Assembly: GCF_006715725.1 (NCBI RefSeq)
Contig: NZ_VFNU01000001.1
Location: forward strand, 2,356,001-2,420,000
Length of the DNA: 64,000 bases
Direction: 5' to 3'
From: Nocardioides sp. SLBN-35
GTDB lineage: Bacteria > Actinomycetota > Actinomycetes > Propionibacteriales > Nocardioidaceae
Positions 33,797-42,515 of the stretch are shown here, piece by piece. Every line of letters starts with the position of its first letter. The first letter of the stretch is position 1. The position numbers and the translations under genes were made by a program. The notes under the pieces were generated by a model. That model ran no database searches and was not told the DNA's origin. It saw only the letters and a program-made list of their open reading frames with translations.

Positions 33797-36677
33797 AGTT
33801 TCCGAACTCGCGAAGCAGTACGGCATCAAGAGCGCCGACGCGCTCAAGATGCTCAGTGACATTGGCGAGTTCGCCAAGACGGCGTCGTCGAGCATCGAGC
33901 TCCCCGCCGTGAAGAAGTTCGAGGCGACCTACGGAGCCGAGCTCCTCGCCAAGATGAAGCCTGCCGGCGAGTCCGCCGGTGAGGCCGCCAAGCCGGCCCC
34001 GAAGGCTCCGGCCAAGAAGGCCGCTGCCGCGCCCGAGGCGCCCGCCGCCGAGGCTCCTGCTGCCGAGGCCCCCGCTGCTGAGGCCCCCGCGGCCGAGGCG
34101 CCGGCTGCTGCCGCGCCCAAGCCCGGCGGTCCCCGCCCGGGCCCGCGGCCCGGTCCGAAGGCTGCCGCCGCTCCCGAGGCGCCGGCCGTCGAGGAGCAGC
34201 CCGCCGCTGCCGCGGCCCCGGCTGCGCCCGAGGCCCCTGAGGCTCCGGCCGCTCCCGCCGCCCCGGCTGCCAAGCCCGGTGCGCCGAAGCCCCCGACGCC
34301 CAAGGCGCCGGCCCCGGCTCCGCGTCCGGTCGGCAAGCCCGGTGGCACCCCGCGTCCGGGCAACAACCCGTTCGCACCCAGCCAGGGCATGGGGCGTCGT
34401 CCCGCTCCGCCGCCGCGCGAGGGTGAGGCCGGTCCGGCCGGCCCGCGGCCGCCGGCCGGTGCCGGCGGCGGCGCTGGCCGTCCCGGCATGCCGCGTCCCA
34501 ACCCGGCGATGATGCCGAAGTCCGCCGGTTCCTTCGGGCAGGGCGGCCCCGGCGGCGGTCGTGGCCCGGGTGGCCCCGGTCGCCCCGGTCCCGGTGGTCG
34601 TGGTCCGGGTGGTCCCGGTCGCGCTGGTGCCCCGGGTCGTCCCGGTGCCGGTGCCGGTGCGGGAGCTCCCGGCGGTCGCGGTCCCGGTGGCTTCGGCCCC
34701 GGTGGCGGCGGTCGTCCCGGTGGCGGCGGTCGTCCCGGCCAGCGCGGCCAGACCCAGGGTGCCTTCGGTCGCCCGGGTGGTCCCGCGCGCCGCGGTCGCA
34801 AGTCGAAGCGGGCGCGTCGCCAGGAGTTCGAGGCCATGGAGGCCCCGACGATCGGCGGCATGCGGGTCCGCAAGGGCAACGGCGAGACGGTCCGTCTCGC
34901 CCGGGGCTCCTCGCTGACCGACTTCGCCGAGAAGATCGGCGTCGACGCCGCCTCGCTGGTGCAGATGCTCTTCCACCTCGGCGAGATGGTCACGGCCACC
35001 CAGTCGGTGGGCGACGAGACGCTGGAGCTGCTCGGTGACGAGCTCAACTACGTCGTCGAGGTCGTCTCCCCGGAGGACGAGGACCGCGAGCTGCTCGGGA
35101 CGTTCGACCTCGAGTTCGGCGCCGACGAGGGCAGCGAGGACGACCTGGTCGTCCGCCCGCCGGTCGTCACCGTCATGGGTCACGTCGACCACGGAAAGAC
35201 CAAGCTCCTCGACGCGCTGCGCGACGCCAACGTCGTCGCGGGTGAGGCCGGCGGCATCACCCAGCACATCGGTGCCTACCAGGTCCACACCGAGGTCGAC
35301 GGCACTGACCGCCGGATCACCTTCATCGACACCCCGGGTCACGAGGCGTTCACCTCGATGCGTGCCCGTGGCGCCCAGGCGACCGACATCGCGGTGCTGG
35401 TGGTCGCGGCCGACGACGGCGTCATGCCGCAGACGGTCGAGGCGCTCAACCACGCCAAGGCCGCCAACGTGCCGATCGTGGTCGCGGTCAACAAGATCGA
35501 CAAGGAGAGCGCGGACCCGACCAAGGTCCGTGGCCAGCTCTCCGAGTACGGCCTGGTGCCCGAGGAGTACGGCGGCGACGCGATGTTCGTCGACGTCTCG
35601 GCCAAGGCCGGGCTCAACCTCGACAAGCTGCTCGAGGCCGTCGTGCTCACCGCCGACGCGTCCCTCGACCTGCGGGCCAACCCGGTGCAGGACGCCCAGG
35701 GCCTGGTCATCGAGGCGCACCTCGACCGCGGTCGCGGTCCGGTCGCGACCGTCCTGGTCCAGCGCGGCACGCTGCGGGTCGGCGACTCGATCGTCGCCGG
35801 TCCGGCCCACGGCCGCGTCCGCGCCATGCTCGACGAGCACGGCAACGAGCTGACCGAGGCCGACCCGGCCCGTCCGGCGATGGTCCTCGGCCTCTCGTCC
35901 GTCCCGGGCGCCGGCCAGAACTTCCTCGTGGTCGAGGACGACCGGATGGCACGCCAGATCGCCGAGAAGCGTGAGGCGCGGGAGCGGGCGGCCCTACAGG
36001 CCAAGCGCCGCGTGCGTCGTACCCTCGAGGACTTCATGGCCTCCATGGAGAAGGGCGAGAGCCAGGAGCTCAACCTCATCCTCAAGGGCGACGTGTCCGG
36101 TTCGGTCGAGGCTCTCGAGGACGCCCTCGCCCAGATCGACGTGGGCGAGGAGGTCAGCCTGCGGGTCATCGACCGCGGTGTCGGTGCGATCACCGAGACC
36201 AACGTCGACCTCGCCGCCGCCTCCGACGCGATCATCATCGGCTTCAACGTCCGCCCGCAGGGCAAGGCGGGTCAGATGGCCGAGAAGGAGGGCGTCGAGA
36301 TCCGCTACTACTCGGTCATCTACCAGGCGATCGAGGAGATCGAGGCGGCCCTCAAGGGCATGCTCAAGCCGGAGTACGAGGAGCACGCTCTCGGTCAGGC
36401 GGAGATCCGTGCGATCTTCCGCTCGTCCAAGATCGGCAACATCGCCGGCTGCATGGTCACCAGTGGTGTCATCCGCCGCAACGCCAAGGTCCGCGTCCTG
36501 CGCGACGGCGCCGTGGTGGCCGACAACCTCGACCTCGCCTCGCTCAAGCGTGAGAAGGACGACGCGGCCGAGGTCCGGGAAGGCTTCGAGTGCGGTCTCG
36601 TGCTCAAGAACTTCCAGGACATCAAGGAGGGCGACATCGTCGAGGCCTTCGAGATGCGGGAGATCCCGCGCGGCTGA
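33783..36677 (+). CDS. infB: Translation initiation factor IF-2
   Basis: GTPase that places initiator tRNA on the 30S subunit. 964 residues. N-terminal IF2N domain ([19 protein letters not shown]), then a ~310-residue low-complexity region: first Ala/Pro/Glu repeats (PAAEA five times), then Gly/Pro/Arg repeats. A second IF2N domain ([24 protein letters not shown]) precedes the G domain: GHVDHGKT (P-loop), DTPGH, NKID. Domains II-IV follow to the C-terminus ([20 protein letters not shown]). The long linker is typical of actinobacteria. GTG 33783 has a strong AGAAGGAGA site that lies inside a hairpin loop. Confidence 0.97.
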   Translation: MAKTRVSELAKQYGIKSADALKMLSDIGEFAKTASSSIELPAVKKFEATYGAELLAKMKPAGESAGEAAKPAPKAPAKKAAAAPEAPAAEAPAAEAPAAEAPAAEAPAAAAPKPGGPRPGPRPGPKAAAAPEAPAVEEQPAAAAAPAAPEAPEAPAAPAAPAAKPGAPKPPTPKAPAPAPRPVGKPGGTPRPGNNPFAPSQGMGRRPAPPPREGEAGPAGPRPPAGAGGGAGRPGMPRPNPAMMPKSAGSFGQGGPGGGRGPGGPGRPGPGGRGPGGPGRAGAPGRPGAGAGAGAPGGRGPGGFGPGGGGRPGGGGRPGQRGQTQGAFGRPGGPARRGRKSKRARRQEFEAMEAPTIGGMRVRKGNGETVRLARGSSLTDFAEKIGVDAASLVQMLFHLGEMVTATQSVGDETLELLGDELNYVVEVVSPEDEDRELLGTFDLEFGADEGSEDDLVVRPPVVTVMGHVDHGKTKLLDALRDANVVAGEAGGITQHIGAYQVHTEVDGTDRRITFIDTPGHEAFTSMRARGAQATDIAVLVVAADDGVMPQTVEALNHAKAANVPIVVAVNKIDKESADPTKVRGQLSEYGLVPEEYGGDAMFVDVSAKAGLNLDKLLEAVVLTADASLDLRANPVQDAQGLVIEAHLDRGRGPVATVLVQRGTLRVGDSIVAGPAHGRVRAMLDEHGNELTEADPARPAMVLGLSSVPGAGQNFLVVEDDRMARQIAEKREARERAALQAKRRVRRTLEDFMASMEKGESQELNLILKGDVSGSVEALEDALAQIDVGEEVSLRVIDRGVGAITETNVDLAAASDAIIIGFNVRPQGKAGQMAEKEGVEIRYYSVIYQAIEEIEAALKGMLKPEYEEHALGQAEIRAIFRSSKIGNIAGCMVTSGVIRRNAKVRVLRDGAVVADNLDLASLKREKDDAAEVREGFECGLVLKNFQDIKEGDIVEAFEMREIPRG

Positions 36678-36701
36678 CGCACGCCGGCAACACCTCGTGG
36701 T

Positions 36702-36731
36702 GCCGCCCGTCCCTGCACAGGGGCGGGCGGC
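36702..36731 (+). terminator. Hairpin between infB and rbfA
   Basis: Arms 36702-36713 and 36720-36731 pair over 12 bases (one T-G pair) with a 6-base loop. It starts 25 bases after the infB stop. No U-tract; it may be a partial terminator or an mRNA-stabilising end. Confidence 0.65.
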
Positions 36732-36760
36732 GCCGCCGTTCTAGTGATAGGAAACAGACC

Positions 36761-37207
36761 ATGGCCAGCCCGCGGGTACGCAAGATCGCCGACCGGATCC
36801 AGGTGATCGTCGCCGAGATGCTCGAGCGCCGGATCAAGGACCCGCGCCTCGGCTTCGTCACCGTCACCGAGGTCCGCCTCACCGGCGACGCGCAGAACGC
36901 GACCGTCTACTACACGGTGCTCGGCGAGGACGCCGACCAGCAGGCCACCGCGACCGCGCTGGAGTCCGCCAAGGGCCTCCTGCGCTCCGAGGTCGGCAAG
37001 CAGCTCGGCATGCGCCACGTCCCGTCGCTCGCCTTCGAGTTCGACGGCGTCCCCGAGACCGCCCGCCACCTCGACGAGGTGCTGGCCCGGGCCCGCGAGG
37101 CCGACGCGGCCGTCGCCGCGGCCCGCGAGGGCGCGCAGCCGGCCGGCGAGGCCGACCCCTACAAGAAGCCGCGCGAGGTCGTCGACGAAGAGGCCGAGGA
37201 CGACTAG
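36761..37207 (+). CDS. rbfA: Ribosome-binding factor A
   Basis: 30S maturation factor, important in the cold. 148 residues with the KH-like core [37 protein letters not shown] and [18 protein letters not shown], plus a C-terminal acidic tail of about 35 residues. ATG 36761; a GGAAACAG run lies upstream. Its TAG stop shares the final G with the GTG start of truB. Confidence 0.95.
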   Translation: MASPRVRKIADRIQVIVAEMLERRIKDPRLGFVTVTEVRLTGDAQNATVYYTVLGEDADQQATATALESAKGLLRSEVGKQLGMRHVPSLAFEFDGVPETARHLDEVLARAREADAAVAAAREGAQPAGEADPYKKPREVVDEEAEDD

Positions 37208-38079
37208 TGGTGGCCAAGCCCGCCGTGCCGTCGGGCCTGGTCGTCGTCGACAAGCCCGCCGGCATGACCTCGCACGCCGTCGTGTCCCGCGTGCGCCGGG
37301 CGGTCGGCACCCGCAAGGTCGGCCACGCCGGTACCCTCGACCCGATGGCGACGGGGGTGCTGGTGCTCGGCGTCGAGCGCGCCACCCGGCTGCTCGGGCA
37401 CCTCATGCTCACCGAGAAGGCGTACGACGCCACGGTGCGGCTCGGCGCCTCGACCACCACCGACGACGCCGAGGGTGAGCTCGTCACCGCGACGCCGACG
37501 GGTCACCTCGAGCTCGCGGCCGTCCGCGCCCAGTTCGCGACCCAGGTCGGCGAGATCCTCCAGGTGCCGACGGCCGTCAGCGCGATCAAGGTCGATGGCA
37601 AGCGCGCCTACCAGCGGGTCCGCGACGGCGAGGAGGTCGAGCTCGACGCGCGGCCGGTGACCGTCCACGAGCTGACCGTCCACGACCAGCGGGTCGTGGG
37701 GGACTACCTCGACGTCGACATCACGGTCCGCTGCTCGAGCGGCACCTACATCCGCGCGATCGCGCGTGACGTCGGCGCCGCGCTCGGCGTGGGCGGTCAC
37801 CTGACCGCGCTGCGTCGTACCGCCGTCGGGCCGTTCACCCTCGACGGCGCGGTCACCGACCTCGACGACGTCACCGTGACCCCGCTCGCCGACGCGGCGC
37901 GCGCGAGCTTCCCCGCGCTCGACCTCGACGCCGGCCAGGCGCAGGCGGTCCGCTACGGCCGGCCACTGCCGCTCGCCATCGACGCGCTCACCGGGGTGTT
38001 CGCCCCCGACGGCGAGTTCCTCGCGCTCTACCGTCCCGAGGGCGGCGCGGCGCGCCCGGCGGCCGTCTTCGTCGGCTGA
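37207..38079 (+). CDS. truB: tRNA pseudouridine(55) synthase
   Basis: Makes pseudouridine 55 in the T loop of tRNAs. 290 residues. GLVVVDKPAGMTSHAVVSRVRR opens the fold, and the catalytic Asp45 is in GHAGTLDPMATGVLVLG. The conserved Tyr is in EKAYDATVRLG, and RCSSGTYIRAIARDVG is the second signature. GTG 37207 overlaps the rbfA stop by one base; no gap means coupled translation. The C-terminal ~60 residues form a small PUA-like domain. Confidence 0.95.
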   Translation: MVAKPAVPSGLVVVDKPAGMTSHAVVSRVRRAVGTRKVGHAGTLDPMATGVLVLGVERATRLLGHLMLTEKAYDATVRLGASTTTDDAEGELVTATPTGHLELAAVRAQFATQVGEILQVPTAVSAIKVDGKRAYQRVRDGEEVELDARPVTVHELTVHDQRVVGDYLDVDITVRCSSGTYIRAIARDVGAALGVGGHLTALRRTAVGPFTLDGAVTDLDDVTVTPLADAARASFPALDLDAGQAQAVRYGRPLPLAIDALTGVFAPDGEFLALYRPEGGAARPAAVFVG

Positions 38080-38104
38080 GTGACCATGTGGGAGAGTTGC
38101 GGCC

Positions 38105-39052
38105 GTGCGAGTGTGGCGTGACTTCTCCGACGTGCCCGGCGACCTCGGTCGCACGGTCGCGACGATCGGGAACTTCGACGGCATGCACCTGGGCCACCAG
38201 CACGTCGTACGACGGGCGCGGGAGGTGGCCGCCGAGGTCGGCGTCGACCACGTGGTCGCGGTGACCTTCGACCCGCACCCGATCGCCGTGCTGCGCCCCG
38301 AGCACGCCCCACCGACGCTCACCACGATCGACCAGCGGCTGCGCCTGCTCGGCGAGACCGGTGTCGATGACGTCCTCGTCATCCCCTTCACCCGCGACAT
38401 CGCGGCCTGGACGCCGGAGGAGTTCATCGACCGGATCCTGGTCGACACCCTGCACGTCAGGGCCGTGGTCGTCGGGGCGAACTTCCGCTTCGGCAACCGG
38501 GCCGCCGGGGACTGCAACCTGCTGCGCAGCGCCGGCCTCGAGCACGACTTCGTCCTCGAGGAGGTCAGCCTCGACGGCGGACCCCAGGTCTGGTCGTCCA
38601 CCTACGTGCGCACCTGCCTCGCGGCCGGCGACGTCACCGGCGCCGCCGAGGCGCTCGGCCGGGTCTTCACCGTCACCGGCACGGTCGTCGAGGGCGACAA
38701 GCGCGGGCGCGAGCTGGGCTTCCCGACCGCCAACGTGCCGGTGCGTCCGGGCGCCGCGGCCCCGGCGGACGGTGTGTACGCCGGCCGGTTGACGGTGCAC
38801 GACGGCCCCGACGCCGGTACGTCGTACCCGGCCGCGATCAGTGTCGGCACCAACCCGACCTTCGCCGGCGAGCGCGAGCGGCGGGTCGAGTCCTACGTGC
38901 TCGACCGCACCGACCTCGACCTCTACGGCCTCGAGGTCGAGGTCGCCTTCGTCGAGCGGCTGCGCGGCATGGTCCGGTTCGACTCGATCGAGGAGCTGCT
39001 CACCGCCATGGCCGACGACGTCGACCGGGCCCGGGCGATCCTCGCCGACTGA
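38105..39052 (+). CDS. ribF: Bifunctional riboflavin kinase/FMN adenylyltransferase
   Basis: Makes FMN and then FAD. 315 residues. The N-terminal adenylyltransferase has ATIGNFDGMHLGHQHVV and ANFRFGNRAAGD with WSSTYVR; the C-terminal kinase has the P-TAN motif ELGFPTANVP and ISVGTNPTFAGERERRVESYVLD. Start GTG 38105, 25 bases after truB, with GGGAGAG about 9 bases upstream. Last gene of the conserved block. Confidence 0.96.
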   Translation: MRVWRDFSDVPGDLGRTVATIGNFDGMHLGHQHVVRRAREVAAEVGVDHVVAVTFDPHPIAVLRPEHAPPTLTTIDQRLRLLGETGVDDVLVIPFTRDIAAWTPEEFIDRILVDTLHVRAVVVGANFRFGNRAAGDCNLLRSAGLEHDFVLEEVSLDGGPQVWSSTYVRTCLAAGDVTGAAEALGRVFTVTGTVVEGDKRGRELGFPTANVPVRPGAAAPADGVYAGRLTVHDGPDAGTSYPAAISVGTNPTFAGERERRVESYVLDRTDLDLYGLEVEVAFVERLRGMVRFDSIEELLTAMADDVDRARAILAD

Positions 39053-39062
39053 CGGGGCTGCG

Positions 39063-40070
39063 ATGACCGGGGCGCGGGACGACCTCGCCGCCGCCGAGCG
39101 GTGGTTCGTCGAGCACGGGCTGCCCTACTTCGTCGACGGCTACCGCGCCGCGGTCGCCCGAGGGCTGCGCCGCGCGCGCCTGGTCCCTGCCCTGGCGGTG
39201 GCCGGCGTGCTGGCCGTCGTGGCCGGCCTCGTGACCGGGCCGTGGCTCGGTGTGGCCTCCGCGCTCGGCGCCGCGCTGACCGCGTTCGGCGTCGTGCTCG
39301 CGATGTACGCCGTCGCCGTGCTGCGTGCGTGGCTGATCGTGGGCTGGGCGATCCGGCGTACCTTCCGCTCGATGGGGCTGATGCTCCCGCTCGTGACGCG
39401 CGCCCTGCCGCTGCTGCTGCTGTTCATCACCTTCCTGTTCATCAACACCGAGGTCTGGCAGGTCGCGGCGAGCCTGGACGGCGGGGTGCTGTGGGTGGCG
39501 GTGCTGCTGTTCGCGGCCATCGCCGTGGGCTTCCTGCTCACCCGGCTGCCCGAGGAGCTCGACAGCGTCGACGACGAGGTCGAGTCGGCGCAGCTGATCG
39601 AGGCCTGCACCGGCACCCCGCTCGAGCCCGCGGCCCGGCGGATCGCCGCCCGCGTCGACCGGGTGGGCGCGGTCGACGCCGAGGTCAGCGGGCTGCAGAA
39701 GGCCAACCTGGTGCTGGTCCTGCTCGTCACGCAGACGGTCCAGGTGCTGCTGCTCGCCCTCGCGGTCTTCGCCTTCTTCATCGTCTTCGGCCTGGTCGCG
39801 ATGGAGCCGGAGGTGCTCGAGCTGTGGCTCGCCCACCCGGTGCACGCGCTGGACGGCCCGGTCGGGCACCTGTTCGGCGAGCGGCTCAGCCTCGAGCTGC
39901 TGCGGGTCTCGACCTTCCTCGCCGCCTTCAGCGGCCTCTACTTCACGGTGTACGCCGTCACCGACGAGCTCTACCGCCGGCAGTTCTTCTCCGTGGTGAT
40001 CCGCGAGCTCGAGCGGGCGGTGAGCGCCCGGGTGGCCTACCGCTCGCTGCGCGACGAGGATCTGGCGTGA
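39063..40070 (+). CDS. Multi-spanning membrane protein of unknown function
   Basis: 335 residues. A soluble N-terminus (~35 residues) leads into about six or seven hydrophobic segments: around residues 42-60, 62-88, 107-125, 135-155, 216-248 and 285-305. A charged cytoplasmic loop of about 60 residues (LPEELDSVDDEVESAQLIEACTG) separates the halves. I do not recognise a family. ATG 39063 lies 10 bases after ribF and the stop overlaps the next start by four bases (GTGA), so it belongs to the same transcript. Confidence 0.8.
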   Translation: MTGARDDLAAAERWFVEHGLPYFVDGYRAAVARGLRRARLVPALAVAGVLAVVAGLVTGPWLGVASALGAALTAFGVVLAMYAVAVLRAWLIVGWAIRRTFRSMGLMLPLVTRALPLLLLFITFLFINTEVWQVAASLDGGVLWVAVLLFAAIAVGFLLTRLPEELDSVDDEVESAQLIEACTGTPLEPAARRIAARVDRVGAVDAEVSGLQKANLVLVLLVTQTVQVLLLALAVFAFFIVFGLVAMEPEVLELWLAHPVHALDGPVGHLFGERLSLELLRVSTFLAAFSGLYFTVYAVTDELYRRQFFSVVIRELERAVSARVAYRSLRDEDLA

Positions 40071-40849
40071 CCCCGGTCCCGCTGGTCCTCGATTGCGACG
40101 CCGGGACCGACGACGCCATCGCGATCCTGCTCGCCGTCCTCCATCCGGGCCTCGACCTGCTCGGCGTGTCCACGGCGAGCGAGGAGGAGGCAGCCTCCGT
40201 GCGAGGCATGGTCGAGCGGGGCGGTGTCGAGGTCGACGTGCGCCCCGGCACGTCCTGGCTGCTCTCGACGCTGGCCGGAGCTGCCGCGCCGGTGACCCTG
40301 GTGACTACCGGGCCGCTGACGAACCTGGCCGCGGCGCTGGCGGCCGACCGCTCGCTGACCGGCGCCGTGGCCCGGCTGGTGGTGCTCGGTGGCACGCACC
40401 GCGAGCCCGGGGTGACGCCGTACGCCGACCGCAACGTCTGGTCCGACCCGGATGCCGCCGCCACCGTGCTCGCGGCGCCGTTCCGCGAGGTGCTGCTGGT
40501 GACGGCCGACGCAACGGCGTCCGCGGCGCTGAGCAGTGCGGACCTGGACCGGTGGCGTGCTCTCGGGACCCCGGCCGCCCGTGCCGCCGCGGACCTCGCC
40601 GCGAGCCGGCTCGACCGCGGAGCGCGGGTGCACGACCCCCTGGCCGTCGCCGCGCTGGTCGAGCCCGGGCTGCTCACCACCCTGCGCGCGGCGGTGCGGG
40701 TCGAGCGCACCGACCCGACGACGTACGGCGCCACGCGCTTCGCCGCCGAGGTCGACGAGGCCCGGGGGCGGGTGACGGTGGCGGTCCGCGCCGACCGCGA
40801 GCGGTACGTCGACCTGCTCTGCGCGACACTCGGCCGCCAACCACACTAA
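40067..40849 (+). CDS. Inosine/uridine-preferring nucleoside hydrolase family protein
   Basis: Probably splits the N-glycosidic bond of ribonucleosides for salvage. 260 residues, shorter than the usual ~310. The calcium site motif DCDAGTDDA is at the N-terminus, VTTGPLTNLAAAL in the middle and NVWSDPDAAATVL later; a C-terminal His/Asp segment VHDPLAVAAL matches the second metal ligand region. Start GTG 40067 overlaps the previous stop (GTGA). The region between the first motif and TTGPLTNLA is shortened, so substrate range may differ. Confidence 0.85.
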   Translation: MTPVPLVLDCDAGTDDAIAILLAVLHPGLDLLGVSTASEEEAASVRGMVERGGVEVDVRPGTSWLLSTLAGAAAPVTLVTTGPLTNLAAALAADRSLTGAVARLVVLGGTHREPGVTPYADRNVWSDPDAAATVLAAPFREVLLVTADATASAALSSADLDRWRALGTPAARAAADLAASRLDRGARVHDPLAVAALVEPGLLTTLRAAVRVERTDPTTYGATRFAAEVDEARGRVTVAVRADRERYVDLLCATLGRQPH

Positions 40850-40869
40850 TTACACTGAATAACTCGTGT

Positions 40870-40875
40870 TAACGT
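40870..40875 (+). promoter_or_regulatory. Putative -10 hexamer of the sulfite oxidase-like gene
   Basis: TAACGT ends 6 bases before the ATG at 40882. The 20 bases upstream are unusually AT-rich for this genome. Confidence 0.5.
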
Positions 40876-40881
40876 CGGTGC

Positions 40882-42066
40882 ATGACCCCGCACAGCCTTC
40901 GCCGCCGCTCGGTGCTCGCCCTGCCCGCCGCCGGCCTGGCCGGCGCCACGCTCACCCAGCTCGGGCCGCTGGCCTCCCGAGCCGGCGCCGGCGCGCCCGC
41001 GATCCTCAAGCCGCTCCCGGCTGAGGAATTCGTCGACTACGGGACCAACGCGGAGATGCGCTGGGAGTCGGTCGACCCGCACCGCCAGCAGACCCCGCAG
41101 TCCCGGCTGTTCGTGCGCAACCACACGCGCACGCCGCGGCTCGACGCGTCGTCCTACCGGCTGCGGGTGCACGGTGACGGCCTGCGCGACGCCGCGGGCG
41201 TGACGCTCGGCCTGGACGAGCTGAGGCGGCGGTTCCCGGCCGTCGAGGTCACCTCGGTCCACGAGTGCACCGGCAACGGCCGCAGCCTCTTCGACACCCA
41301 GCAGGGCACCAGGGCCGCCGGCACGCCCTGGACGCTCGGCGCGGTCGGCGCCGTGACCTGGCAGGGCGTCCGGCTGCGCGACGTGCTGCGGTGGGCGGGG
41401 CAGCGTCCCGACGCGGTCTGCGTGCAGGGCGTCGGCCTCGACGACGAGTACGTCGACAAGGGCGAGAACCTCGGCCACGTGCGGCGCCCGTTCCCGATCG
41501 CCAAGGCGCTCGACGACGCGCTTCTCGCGTGGGGCGTGAACGGCGAGCCGCTGCTGCCCGACCACGGCTTCCCGCTGCGGCTGGTGCTGCCGGGCTGGGT
41601 CGGCATCGCGAGCATCAAGTGGCTCGGCGAGCTGGAGGTGTCGGCCTCCGAGCTGACCTCGCCGTGGAACACCCGCTGGTACAACATCGGCGGCCCGCTC
41701 GGCGCCAACCCCGTCCGCTCGGCCTGGGAGCTGCCTCGCGACGCGGCCCTCCCGGCGGGGCGGACCCTCCGGCTGACCGGGCGGTCCTGGTCCGGCGCGG
41801 CGCCGATCGCCCGGGTGGAGGTCAGTACCGACGCAGGTACGACGTGGACCGCAGCCCGCCTGGGCCGCCCGCCCGGGCGCCGTACCGAGGGGCACGGCTG
41901 GACCCGCTGGTCGCACACCTGGCACGCGCCGCCGGCGGGGCGGCACGAGCTCCTCGCCCGGGCGACCGACCTGCACGGGCGCACCCAGCCGGACGTGGCG
42001 GCCTACAACCCGAACGGGTACTTCTTCGACGCCGTCGTCCGGCACCCCGTGGTGGTGGGGGCCTAG
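40882..42066 (+). CDS. Tat-exported molybdopterin-dependent oxidoreductase (sulfite oxidase-like)
   Basis: 394 residues. Tat signal (LRRRSVLALPAAGLAGA) then a sulfite-oxidase Mo-pterin domain whose Mo ligand is Cys129 (TSVHECTGNGRSLF), with LRLVLPGWVGIASIKWLGELEV and NTRWYN as further family segments, and a C-terminal Ig-like dimerisation domain (IARVEVSTDAGTTWTAARLG). Likely oxidises sulfite or reduces a sulfoxide outside the membrane. ATG 40882 is leaderless by promoter position. Its last 4 bases overlap the convergent arfB gene. Confidence 0.9.
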   Translation: MTPHSLRRRSVLALPAAGLAGATLTQLGPLASRAGAGAPAILKPLPAEEFVDYGTNAEMRWESVDPHRQQTPQSRLFVRNHTRTPRLDASSYRLRVHGDGLRDAAGVTLGLDELRRRFPAVEVTSVHECTGNGRSLFDTQQGTRAAGTPWTLGAVGAVTWQGVRLRDVLRWAGQRPDAVCVQGVGLDDEYVDKGENLGHVRRPFPIAKALDDALLAWGVNGEPLLPDHGFPLRLVLPGWVGIASIKWLGELEVSASELTSPWNTRWYNIGGPLGANPVRSAWELPRDAALPAGRTLRLTGRSWSGAAPIARVEVSTDAGTTWTAARLGRPPGRRTEGHGWTRWSHTWHAPPAGRHELLARATDLHGRTQPDVAAYNPNGYFFDAVVRHPVVVGA

Positions 42067-42494
42067 TCGTCGACCCGGCCGCGCAGCTGCTTGGTCCGCC
42101 CGCGCTGCCGCTTGGCCTCCAGCCGCCGCTCCTTGGAGCCGCGGGTCGGCTTGGTGGCCCGTCGGGCCGGCGGCGGGGGAGCGAGCAGCTCGCGGACCCG
42201 GGCGGCGAGCCGTTCCCGGGCGGCGACCCGGTTGCGGTGCTGGGAGCGGTGCTCGTGGGCGACGACGCCGATCGGGCCGTCGGCGCGGGCGATCAGCCGG
42301 CTGCGCTGGGCGTCGGTGAGCACGCTCGACGCCGCCGGGTCCCAGACCAGCTCGACCCGGCTGTCGGTGGTGTTGACCGACTGGCCACCGGGGCCGGGGG
42401 AGCGGGAGAATCGCTCGACCAGCTCGGTGTCGGGGATGACCAGCCCGCCGGGCAGGCCCGGGCCGGGAGGGACGGTGAGATCGTTCAGCGCCAT
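42063..42494 (-). CDS. arfB: Alternative ribosome-rescue factor ArfB (YaeJ)
   Basis: Frees ribosomes stalled without a stop codon by hydrolysing peptidyl-tRNA. 143 residues. The GGQ motif is residues 36-38 (RSPGPGGQSVNTTDSRVEL) and the C-terminal tail is strongly basic (TRGSKERRLEAKRQRGRTKQ), as needed to enter the empty mRNA channel. ATG 42494. No decoding domain is present, which separates it from RF1/RF2. Neighbour genes are molybdoenzymes, so context adds nothing. Confidence 0.93.
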   Translation of the reverse strand: MALNDLTVPPGPGLPGGLVIPDTELVERFSRSPGPGGQSVNTTDSRVELVWDPAASSVLTDAQRSRLIARADGPIGVVAHEHRSQHRNRVAARERLAARVRELLAPPPPARRATKPTRGSKERRLEAKRQRGRTKQLRGRVDD

Positions 42495-42515
42495 CTCACG
42501 CGAGACCGAGAACTC

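Noticed and set aside
34000..34800. Tandem DNA repeats in infB considered as a mobile or CRISPR-like repeat
   Set aside because: They are in-frame PAAEA and Gly/Arg/Pro codon repeats of the normal IF-2 linker.
33744..35840. Long antisense frame over infB with Gly/Thr/Arg repeats
   Set aside because: The repeats are the complement of the Ala/Pro/Gly-rich linker of IF-2, not a separate repeat protein.
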